A stretch of 44,243 bases of DNA from Aporhodopirellula sallentina SM41. Its GTDB lineage: Bacteria; Planctomycetota; Planctomycetia; Pirellulales; Pirellulaceae. A program made the position numbers and the translations under genes. This document shows positions 34,173-41,362 of this stretch, in pieces (position 1 is the first letter of the stretch; each line of letters starts with the position of its first letter). Location: positions 1 through 44,243 of the forward strand of contig NZ_ANOH01000067.1 of NCBI RefSeq assembly GCF_000346505.1, read 5' to 3'. The notes beneath the pieces are model-generated. The model ran no database searches and was not told where the DNA came from. It was given only the letters and a program-made list of their open reading frames with translations.

Positions 34173-35447
34173 ATGAAATCCAACACAACTCGGCGAGATT
34201 TTCTCAAAACCGGTTCCGCCCTCGCCGTCGGAGCATCGGCTCCCTACGTGATCACGAGCAGTGCTCTCGGCGACCGCCAAAAGCCACCCGCAAGTGATCG
34301 AATCACTGTCGGACACATCGGTGTTGGCTCGCGAGGACGCAGCATTCTTAACCAAGTCAGACGGGTTCAGGACGCACAGATCGTGGCCGTGTCGGACTGC
34401 TATCGCGACCGGCGCGAATCGATCGCGAAAGTAATTCGTGGCGAAGCCTATCAAGACTTTCGTGATCTGCTGGCCCGGGATGACATCGACGCAGTCGTTA
34501 TCGCCACTCCCGATCACTGGCATGTTCCCATTGCGATCATGGCTGCCCAGGCGGGAAAGAGTGCCTATGTTGAAAAGCCACTGGGGCTGTCACTCGAACA
34601 AACCCTGGCGTGCGAAAAAACGTTTGCCGAGCACGGTGTCGTCTTTCAATACGGTACCCAGCAACGCAGCACCGCACACTGTCATCACGGATGCGAACTG
34701 GTTCGACGAGGGGCCATCGGGAAGGTACACACGATCGAAGTGGACTGCCCCAACGGAGGCGAAGGCGGCACGCCCACTCCATCGCCGATACCAGACGGAC
34801 TGGACTACGACATGTGGCTCGGCCCGGCCCCGCAGACCCCATACACCGTCGATCGATGCAAACCACCAGGAAGCTACTGGATCTACGATCAATCGATCGG
34901 GTATCTCGGTGGATGGGGTGCCCATCCGTTGGACATCATGGTGTGGGGCAGTGACGCCGATCTGAGTGGATTAATCGAGGTGGAAGGCAATGGGGAAATC
35001 CCAACCGATGGGCTTTACGACTGTGTGTTCAACTGGGACATGAAGATCAAACTAGGTGACGTGAAAATGACATTCCGCCCCGGAGCCGATCGCACCAAAT
35101 TCATCGGCGAAGAAGGATGGATCGAAGTTTGCCGCAGCAAAGATCGCACGGCGGCGAGCGATCCAGTTCTGCTCGCAACGAAACTCGATACCGAAGACAC
35201 ACAATTGCTCGTCAGCAATCATCACCAAGGAAACTTCATCCAAGCAGTCAAGGAAAAAGATCCTACGGCGGCGGTATCCAATATGAGTGACGCCGCACGA
35301 AGCGACACGATTAGCCACCTCTGCGATATCGCGGTCCGCACGGGTGAGAAGATTGTCTGGGACCCGACGAAGAAACAGTTGGTGGCCCCGAGTGAGCGTG
35401 CCAAAGCGATGCTTTCACGCGAAATGCGCGGACCATGGACATTATGA
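34173..35447 (+). CDS. Gfo/Idh/MocA family oxidoreductase, Tat-exported
   Basis: 424 residues with a twin-arginine signal at the start (TRRDFLKTGSALAVGASAPY), so it is secreted folded with its cofactor. The NAD(P)-binding Rossmann part shows ITVGHIGVGSRGRSILNQV, RDDIDAVVIATPDHWHVPIA and KSAYVEKPLGLSLEQTLACE, with the EKP lysine catalytic in this family. The planctomycete-type C-terminal domain shows IYDQSIGYLGGWGAHPLDIM. Substrate unknown; oxidation of a sugar ring hydroxyl to a keto sugar is the family activity. It follows the isomerase gene by 92 bp and its stop overlaps the LRR gene start (ATGA at 35444-35447). Confidence 0.92.
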   Translation: MKSNTTRRDFLKTGSALAVGASAPYVITSSALGDRQKPPASDRITVGHIGVGSRGRSILNQVRRVQDAQIVAVSDCYRDRRESIAKVIRGEAYQDFRDLLARDDIDAVVIATPDHWHVPIAIMAAQAGKSAYVEKPLGLSLEQTLACEKTFAEHGVVFQYGTQQRSTAHCHHGCELVRRGAIGKVHTIEVDCPNGGEGGTPTPSPIPDGLDYDMWLGPAPQTPYTVDRCKPPGSYWIYDQSIGYLGGWGAHPLDIMVWGSDADLSGLIEVEGNGEIPTDGLYDCVFNWDMKIKLGDVKMTFRPGADRTKFIGEEGWIEVCRSKDRTAASDPVLLATKLDTEDTQLLVSNHHQGNFIQAVKEKDPTAAVSNMSDAARSDTISHLCDIAVRTGEKIVWDPTKKQLVAPSERAKAMLSREMRGPWTL

Positions 35448-36700
35448 TGCTCCCGTCGACTATGCCACGTAGCTCCGCATTTGCCTTATGCGTACTGATC
35501 ACGCTGATCGGAGGCTGCGTCAAAGTTGCCCCCAACGGCTCAACCGAAACGCCTCCCGCGGTCGAATCAATTTTGTTGACCGAGACGCAGGTTGCCTCTG
35601 TACGCCACGCGGTGGAAGCATGTGGTGGCACGCTACAGTTGGACGATCGGGGACAACCGACCCTCATTGACCTCGCCGTGGACCGGGGCTCCGCCGACGA
35701 GGCTGGATTGCGTGCGGCGTTGGAATGCACCAACCTCAAAACTCTCCGCATTCGTGCCGCCGGCGCTCCCGCGGGTTTGCTCGCTGAGATAGGAAAGCTG
35801 ACACAGCTCGAAGAACTGTATTTGCAGAACGTGTCGGTCGATAATAGTTTGCTCGCGCAAACCGTCGGTCGTCTTCCTCATCTCCGGCAATTAACGTTGC
35901 GGAACACGCCCGGACTCGATGACATCACACCGATCGCAACCCGACCGAAGCTGACTCACCTGGCGCTCATCGACCAGCCCATCGTCGGTGAGCATCTGTC
36001 GACGTTGCTCGAAGCATCTCAATTGGTTTCGCTCGATTTGCGGATGTGCAGTCAACTCGGAGGCAAGGACATTGCTTCATTGAGCCATTTCCCCAGGCTC
36101 AAATCACTGAAACTTGGGGAATATGGCATCGACAACGAAAGCATGGATGCAGTCGCGAAAATTAAAACTCTCGAGAACCTAACCATCGAAGACGCCGCTA
36201 TCGACGGCGGCGGCTTGACCGCGCTGACACCTATCGCGTCTCAAATCCGAACCCTTCGTTTGTCGCGCTGTGCTTCGCTCGATGATGATGCCATGCAGGT
36301 GACAAAGGCATTCACACAACTGCGAGTGTTGTTACTTCGTGACCTTCCGGTGACAGGCGAATTTCTGGCAAACGTCCACCATCCCGAACATCTAGACACG
36401 CTCACGCTTCGCCAACTCTTTCTCGGCGATGAAGCCTTCGACGCGATTGCAAATTGCAAAAACCTGAAACGTCTGAATCTGGCGGACAATTACCTCGATC
36501 CAACATGGATCGAAATCATCGCCACGCTTCCCAAACTCGAGACCCTCGATCTATCACGCTGCGGGCTCGACAAGGCATCCGTTCTGCTGCCACTGAAGCA
36601 ACTGCCACACTTGAGAACATTGAACCTGTCGGGCAATTCTGACATTAGCGAAGAAACGACGAGAGAAATCCTCGAGAGTTCCCAAACTGACGCATCGTAA
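35444..36700 (+). CDS. Leucine-rich-repeat lipoprotein
   Basis: The ATG at 35444 overlaps the preceding stop as ATGA and gives 418 residues; an ATG at 35435 is an alternative. The N-terminus ends in a lipobox (ALCVLITLIGGC), so the protein is probably lipid-anchored. The rest is a run of about 12 LRR units of roughly 23-25 residues, for example LTQLEELYLQNVSVDN, LPHLRQLTLRNTPGLDDI, FPRLKSLKLGEYGIDNES, CKNLKRLNLADNYLDPT and LPHLRTLNLSGNSDIS, with no enzymatic domain. LRR proteins of this kind are abundant in planctomycetes and serve protein-protein contacts; a role in this sugar operon is unknown. It may be a docking or structural partner of the exported enzymes. Confidence 0.88.
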   Translation: MMLPSTMPRSSAFALCVLITLIGGCVKVAPNGSTETPPAVESILLTETQVASVRHAVEACGGTLQLDDRGQPTLIDLAVDRGSADEAGLRAALECTNLKTLRIRAAGAPAGLLAEIGKLTQLEELYLQNVSVDNSLLAQTVGRLPHLRQLTLRNTPGLDDITPIATRPKLTHLALIDQPIVGEHLSTLLEASQLVSLDLRMCSQLGGKDIASLSHFPRLKSLKLGEYGIDNESMDAVAKIKTLENLTIEDAAIDGGGLTALTPIASQIRTLRLSRCASLDDDAMQVTKAFTQLRVLLLRDLPVTGEFLANVHHPEHLDTLTLRQLFLGDEAFDAIANCKNLKRLNLADNYLDPTWIEIIATLPKLETLDLSRCGLDKASVLLPLKQLPHLRTLNLSGNSDISEETTREILESSQTDAS

Positions 36701-36716
36701 GGCATCGGATCCGGCA

Positions 36717-37706
36717 ATGAAACCAATCTGCACCTTCCTACTCATCCTTCTGACGCCGTGCTGTTGCGATGCAGCTCGCCCGGGCAGCGTAATCGAAGAC
36801 GCCAAAAGTATCTCAGTCCAAACCGACGGAACGACACTGTGGAAACTGAATCATGATCCGGTCGAAGGCAAACCGTATTTTCATCCGGTTCGCCCGCCCG
36901 GTGGATCAGTCTTCACCGACCTACGTCCCCATGACCATCCTTGGCACCGCGGCATTTGGTTCTCATGGAAGTACATCAATGGCGTGAATTACTGGGAAGA
37001 AGATCGAGACACCGGATTATCTCACGGCCGTACGCGGCTGGAATCGAGCAAACGGGAGACCGCGTCAAACGGTGATGTCTCCATTGCGCAAGAACTCGAG
37101 TATGCTCCGGGTTCCGACGCGAAGGCTGTCCTGCATGAAAGCCGCACAATCAGAATCAGCACGGTTGAAGACTCGGGCAATTATGCAATCGATTGGGTGT
37201 CCCGTTTCCAGGCTCTCGACCAGGCGATCACCTTGGGCAGAACACCGATCCCTGGTGAAGTCGGAGGAAAATCATACGGAGGATACGCCGGTCTTTCCAT
37301 TCGGATGAGTGAACCGATGCGCCGGGGAACGTTTTACAACAGTCACGGGGACGAAAACGAAGACTGCCACGGAAGGCCATCACCCTGGGTCGCGTTCCGC
37401 AACGATTCCGGCCAAAGCCTGTTGTTCCTAGATCACCCGGACAATGATCCGTTCCCTTCAAAATGGTACGTCGCACCGGGAATGCCCTACTTCAGCCCTG
37501 CGGTTTTGTTTGACGAGAAACGAACAATCAGAGCGAATCAAACGCTTACACTGAAATATCGATTAGTGGTCTGCTCCGGCCCGATCTCTCGCGATGAAAG
37601 CGAGACGCAGTGGGAGAAATGGGTTGAAGAGGGTGATAGCGCAAGCGAACTCAAATTGGAAGCGGATAACAAAACAATCGTCGAGCCCGTCCGATCACTC
37701 GACTAG
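36717..37706 (+). CDS. PmoA / DUF6807 family exported protein
   Basis: 329 residues with a signal peptide (MKPICTFLLILLTPCCCDAA). The PmoA-like (DUF6807) core is clear: HPVRPPGGSVFTDLRPHDHPW, HRGIWFSWKYINGVNYWEED, GKSYGGYAGLSIRMSEPMR, and WVAFRNDSGQSLLFLDHPDN with PSKWYVAPGMPYF. Despite the name, the family is not a methane mono-oxygenase subunit in this setting; members are beta-rich proteins common in planctomycete carbohydrate loci, with no established reaction. Last gene of the operon, 16 bp after the LRR gene. Its 3' end overlaps a sulfatase remnant on the opposite strand. Confidence 0.85.
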   Translation: MKPICTFLLILLTPCCCDAARPGSVIEDAKSISVQTDGTTLWKLNHDPVEGKPYFHPVRPPGGSVFTDLRPHDHPWHRGIWFSWKYINGVNYWEEDRDTGLSHGRTRLESSKRETASNGDVSIAQELEYAPGSDAKAVLHESRTIRISTVEDSGNYAIDWVSRFQALDQAITLGRTPIPGEVGGKSYGGYAGLSIRMSEPMRRGTFYNSHGDENEDCHGRPSPWVAFRNDSGQSLLFLDHPDNDPFPSKWYVAPGMPYFSPAVLFDEKRTIRANQTLTLKYRLVVCSGPISRDESETQWEKWVEEGDSASELKLEADNKTIVEPVRSLD

Positions 37707-37880
37707 CTGACCGGTGTCAATGAGCTCTGGTTGATCGGCTGAGTTTCGCAGTTCATAAGGATTGACGGCCTTGTGATAAAGTTTTTCCGCAGGTCGAACC
37801 ATATCTCGTTTGGCCAATTCATAAAGATCCAGGCGGCGCTGAGAATCCGTGGCGAACCACGTGCGCGCGTACGGTGTTTT
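37695..37880 (-). pseudogene. Remnant of a sulfatase C-terminus
   Basis: A 61-codon minus-strand frame without start, ending at a TGA. It reads YARTWFATDSQRRLDLYELA and then RDMVRPAEKLYHKAVNPYEL followed by RNSADQPEL. Type I sulfatases often end with W-x-A, then RPAEELYDLxxDPYELNNLADxPE, so the match in order and spacing is good, while the substitutions and the in-frame TGA upstream (37881-37883) indicate decay. The rest of the gene was not found. Overlap with the end of the DUF6807 gene suggests that the operon arrived or shifted over an old sulfatase gene. Confidence 0.5.
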
Positions 37881-37883
37881 TCA

Positions 37884-38427
37884 GGTTCCTCCTCCGATGT
37901 TTATCAACGTACAACTCACCTGACCTGAGGTTGCGAATGTGCCATCATGTTCCAACGTGAATTGAGTCAACCTTTTACGGGCAGTGGTTATTGCTTCACT
38001 TTCGGCGACGGGTAGAGGCAATCGTCGGAGATTACCAAAAGGGACCATGCCATGGCTTCGGCATCGGTTCAAAAACTGAGCCATGCGTCAGTAGTCGCGT
38101 CTATTCGTCATCGGCCCAAACAAGGTCGTGCAGACAGACACGCAACGTGTTCATTCCCCAATGACACCGATAGCCGCGACCGCGCTCGGTCGCGACGATT
38201 AGGACGGTCCTATGGGTGAGCGAGTTTGATCGGCAGCAGAAACGGCCTCCGATTGCTTGATATGCGGACTTTGATAGGCAAAGAGAGGGGTGTTGTTACG
38301 CCCGTTCGGAACAAGTCGCGAAACAATTGCGATGATTGCGTGCGCTGACCTGCGGCCAACGTGCCGCGACTCAGCGATGCAGCGGACGGGTTGCCCTACA
38401 CTTCCTACTCTTTGCGAAGGACGTTCC
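37884..38427. other. Non-coding gap before the ParA-like gene
   Basis: No gene could be supported. A minus-strand frame (37881-38084) follows the sulfatase remnant but matches nothing I know. A perfect hairpin, CGCGACCG-CGCT-CGGTCGCG, lies at 38175-38194. The open frame that precedes the ParA gene (from 38290) lacks recognisable features and is taken as non-coding. Confidence 0.4.
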
Positions 38428-39324
38428 ATGCCCACTGTTCTCATGATCAACCTGAAAGGCGGCGTTGGAAAAACCGCTTCGACAATCGCGTTGGCCGAAA
38501 CACTTGCCGAACAGAACTATCGAACACTGGTCATCGATGCGGATCATCAAAGTATGGCGGGAGAACTGTTGGTGGGACAACCTCGCATGCTCGCTGCGGA
38601 GAAATCGCGAACGACGCTGCACGATTTGTTTCTGGCGATGGCGGACTGCAACTTTGAAGAGGCAAGTTTGCCTCGGTTCATCCTTCAAGCCGCGTCATCG
38701 GTGGAGTCGGCATTGGAAAACCTGGACGTGCTGCCATGCTCGTTTCGCATTGACGACTTCTTCAGCAACGTGGCACGTTCGCATCGCCTGTGCCGCTCCT
38801 ACAGCAGCGAGCGAGAACTGCAGATCCACCTCGGCAAGCAGATGAAAAAGATCGGACGTTGGTTCAATGCAAACTACGACTTTGTATTGGTCGATTGCCC
38901 GCCGAGCGTCGCGATGCAAGTGAAGATGATGATGCGGATCGCAGACGGCTATGTGATTCCAAGCGTCCCGGACCAACTTTCGATACGAGGATCTGAAAAC
39001 CTGGTCGAGCGAATTGGAAAGTACGGCTTCAAGCTCACCGCACTCGGAACGCTGTGGACGTTGTACCGCGAGCAAATCTCACTGCACCGCGAAATGATTC
39101 GTGACCCCTACTCGAAGATCCCACAACCATTCAAAACCGTCATTCCCAACTCGACGCGAATGGCGGCAGCAGCAGACCCGCGAAACGCCACGGAACGCAT
39201 CGCGCATTGCAATGCCAAATACGGGAGAGCGTTCGCGGACAAGTATCGCGACATTGTGGAGGAGATGCTGCAGCGTTGCGAACAACATGCGATTCCGGTC
39301 CGTGAGGTCATGCTCACAGTGTGA
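38428..39324 (+). CDS. ParA/MinD-family ATPase, orphan
   Basis: 298 residues from the ATG at 38428, where the family sequence begins at once (MPTVLMINLKGGVGKTAS). This deviant Walker A motif has both Lys10 and Lys15. LVIDADHQSMAGELL (switch I region, His replacing the usual Pro), FVLVDCPPSVAMQVKMM (Walker B) and YVIPSVPDQLSIRGSENLVE complete the ParA fold. ParA proteins form ATP-dependent dimers that position DNA or protein cargo. No parB-like gene or parS-like repeats are next to it. It may be an orphan ParA for a cellular cargo or a remnant of a mobile element. The gene stands alone between non-coding gaps. Confidence 0.88.
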   Translation: MPTVLMINLKGGVGKTASTIALAETLAEQNYRTLVIDADHQSMAGELLVGQPRMLAAEKSRTTLHDLFLAMADCNFEEASLPRFILQAASSVESALENLDVLPCSFRIDDFFSNVARSHRLCRSYSSERELQIHLGKQMKKIGRWFNANYDFVLVDCPPSVAMQVKMMMRIADGYVIPSVPDQLSIRGSENLVERIGKYGFKLTALGTLWTLYREQISLHREMIRDPYSKIPQPFKTVIPNSTRMAAAADPRNATERIAHCNAKYGRAFADKYRDIVEEMLQRCEQHAIPVREVMLTV

Positions 39325-39378
39325 CCGCGGGTCCAGCAGCGAGTCGGTTGTTTCGCTCGTTCAACTCACGCGAACGAC

Positions 39379-39414
39379 GCGCCGCCGTTTCACGGGTGGA
39401 ATACGGCGGCGCGG
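39379..39414. terminator. GC-rich hairpin between convergent genes
   Basis: CGCGCCGCCGT (39379-39389) pairs perfectly with ACGGCGGCGCG (39404-39414) around a 14-base loop. It lies between the ParA-like gene and the dehydrogenase gene, which converge. No T tract on either side, so it may slow rather than end transcription. Confidence 0.45.
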
Positions 39415-39439
39415 CAACGTTCGATGAATCAACCGCGTT

Positions 39440-40648
39440 CTAGGTTGCCGCGGCGAGGACGCCGTGAGGATCGAGAACAAACTTCTTGGCGGCGCCCTTG
39501 TCGAAGTCCGCGTAACCTTTGACAGCATCCTCGAGAGGAATAACGGTGGCGTTGACGGCCTTTGCGATTTGGCATCGCTCGTGCAAGATCGCCATCATCA
39601 GCCCTCGGTTGTACTTCATCACCGGACACTGACCGGTCGTAAAGTGCAAGGATTTTGCCCACCCCAATCCGATGCGGATCGATAGGTTACCGGTTCGCGC
39701 GGCCTCATCGACACCGCCCGGGTCGTCGGTCACATACAAACCTGGAATACCAACTCCGCCGGCTACGCGGGTAACCTCCATGACTTGGTTGAGCACGGTG
39801 GCAGGTTTTTCAACCCCGGCATCGCCTCCGTGGCCGCGGGCTTCGAATCCAACGCAATCCACCGCACAATCGACTTCGGGGACACCCAAGATTTGTTCGA
39901 TCATCTCCGGCAGTGACGCATCGGTCTTTAGGTCCACGGTCTCGCAACCGAACGAGCGAGCCTGCGCGAGCCGTTCATCGATCATATCCCCGACAATCAC
40001 CACCGCGGCACCCAGAAGCTGAGCCGCGTGGGCGCACGCCAAGCCAACCGGCCCCGCGCCGGCCACGTAGACGGTGCTGCCGGTCGTGACCCCGGCGGTG
40101 TACGCACCGTGGTATCCCGTCGGGAAGATATCCGAGAGCATGGTCAGGTCGCGAATTTTGGCGAGAGCTTGATCACGATCAGGGAAGGCGAGCAGATTCC
40201 AATCCGCGTAGGGCACCATCACGTATCGCGATTGACCGCCGATCCATCCTCCCATGTCCACATACCCGTAGGCTGCGCCGGGGCGGTCGGGGTTCACGTT
40301 TTCGCACACGCCGGTATCGCCTTCTTTGCAGCACCGGCAGCGACCACAAGCGATATTGAACGGCACGCTGCAGATGTCGCCCTGTTTGATGAACTCGACA
40401 TCGCGGCCCACCTCGACCACTTCCCCGGTGATCTCATGACCGAGCACGAGCCCGGTGGGAGCTGTCGTGCGACCACGAACCATGTGTTGGTCCGAACCAC
40501 AAATGTTTGTTGAAATGACTTTCAAAATGACACCGTGATGACACTGACGTGATTTGCCACGGTAATTCAGCTCTAACTTAGGATCGTCGATCGACTGAAC
40601 GTCAACGTTTCCGGCACCAAGGTATACAACACCTTTGTTATCTGACAT
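39440..40648 (-). CDS. fdhA: Glutathione-independent formaldehyde dehydrogenase (zinc-type)
   Basis: 402 residues from the ATG at 40648 (an ATG three codons upstream at 40657 is possible). It is a medium-chain zinc dehydrogenase. Catalytic zinc ligands are Cys50 in STNICGSDQHMVRGRT and His71-Glu72 in VLGHEITGEVVEVG; structural zinc cysteines are 101, 104, 107 and 115 (CGRCRCCKEGDTGVC). The NAD site is VYVAGAGPVGLACAHAAQLL. The long insertion ENVNPDRPGAAYGYVDMGGW and the DIFPTGYHGAYTAGV segment are typical of Pseudomonas-type FdhA, which oxidises formaldehyde to formate with NAD and no glutathione. Monocistronic, with a long upstream gap. Related members dismutate other aldehydes, so aldehyde range is open. 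Confidence 0.92.
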   Translation of the reverse strand: MSDNKGVVYLGAGNVDVQSIDDPKLELNYRGKSRQCHHGVILKVISTNICGSDQHMVRGRTTAPTGLVLGHEITGEVVEVGRDVEFIKQGDICSVPFNIACGRCRCCKEGDTGVCENVNPDRPGAAYGYVDMGGWIGGQSRYVMVPYADWNLLAFPDRDQALAKIRDLTMLSDIFPTGYHGAYTAGVTTGSTVYVAGAGPVGLACAHAAQLLGAAVVIVGDMIDERLAQARSFGCETVDLKTDASLPEMIEQILGVPEVDCAVDCVGFEARGHGGDAGVEKPATVLNQVMEVTRVAGGVGIPGLYVTDDPGGVDEAARTGNLSIRIGLGWAKSLHFTTGQCPVMKYNRGLMMAILHERCQIAKAVNATVIPLEDAVKGYADFDKGAAKKFVLDPHGVLAAAT

Positions 40649-40886
40649 CGAAATCACACCTCATGGACAATGTGGGGAAGGGAACAGTCCTATACATTAC
40701 GAGCCCTGACGGGTGCCCAAGCTCGCATCGGCGTGGCTCAGTCTATCAGATACGAATGCGACAATGGAGCGCAGCGAGCGCAATTAATTTCCACAAGCCC
40801 TTGCAGTCTATGGACTTACGGCCGGAGCTACCTAGCTCATTCGGTAACACCAAGCGAGATAGAAGAGCTTGACCAGAAAAAGCTTC

Positions 40887-40955
40887 CTCGCCGAAACGGT
40901 TCGACTCGTCTGCATCGAACCAATTGCTAACCGAACGAGCAGACGTCTCGGCGAG
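40887..40955. repeat. Two-part inverted repeat
   Basis: CTCGCCGA (40887-40894) pairs with TCGGCGAG (40948-40955), and inside it CGTCTGC (40907-40913) pairs with GCAGACG (40939-40945) around a 25-base loop. Could fold as a structured RNA or cruciform. Confidence 0.5.
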
Positions 40956-41023
40956 AAAGTCAGATGCTTCTTCGCTCGGAGTCTGTTAGAAAGAGTCGTC
41001 GTCCCCACGACCGGCTCGTCAAT

Positions 41024-41053
41024 CTACTGAGACGTCTGAATGACTCTCAGTAG
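41024..41053. repeat. Perfect 9-bp inverted repeat
   Basis: CTACTGAGA (41024-41032) pairs perfectly with TCTCAGTAG (41045-41053) around a 12-base loop. No T tract follows on either strand. Confidence 0.5.
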
Positions 41054-41189
41054 AGTTGAAACGTTCGAGCGTTTTGAAGAATGATGTAGGTGATGCATCG
41101 AGACGTTGGGGTTTGAGCCCTGGCGAATTTAGCTACGGGGATCAGGCGTCTCAAACATCGAAATACGATAGTCGTTTCAGTCAGCTCTC

Positions 41190-41266
41190 TTTTCGGGTAG
41201 TGGAACAGGTCAAAGCCCCTGCTGCATGAGAATCTTTCACGAGATCCACTACCGCCTACCCGAAAA
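41190..41266. repeat. Long imperfect palindrome
   Basis: TTTTCGGGTA (41190-41199) pairs with TACCCGAAAA (41257-41266). Next to these, GGTAGTGGA pairs with TCCACTACC in an alternative register, so two exclusive folds are possible. It lies about 100 bp downstream of the sulfatase stop. A terminator, a REP-like element or an RNA are all possible. Confidence 0.5.
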
Positions 41267-41362
41267 CTGAACTGCGTCGGGATACTGCGTGCCAACACGC
41301 GAATCAGTGCCAACGAGAGTCAAGCAGCCGGACGATTGCCCGGCTTGCTAGTGGCTCGCGTT

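Larger units (their letters stand above)
40649..41362. other. Long intergenic region rich in inverted repeats
   Basis: No protein gene was supported in these 714 bp; an 88-codon minus-strand frame (41047-41313) is covered by the palindromes. The first 200 bp should carry the fdhA promoter. Three inverted-repeat structures lie at 40887-40955, 41024-41053 and 41190-41266 (separate entries). Confidence 0.5.

Noticed and set aside
36717-37706. Methane mono-oxygenase subunit
   Set aside because: The PmoA name in this family is historical; the protein is a soluble exported DUF6807 member without membrane spans of true PmoA.
38290-38427. N-terminal extension of the ParA-like gene
   Set aside because: The family sequence starts at the ATG at 38428; the 46 upstream codons have no ParA-like or targeting sequence.
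41047-41313. 88-codon minus-strand frame
   Set aside because: Overlaps two inverted repeats; peptide has no family features.
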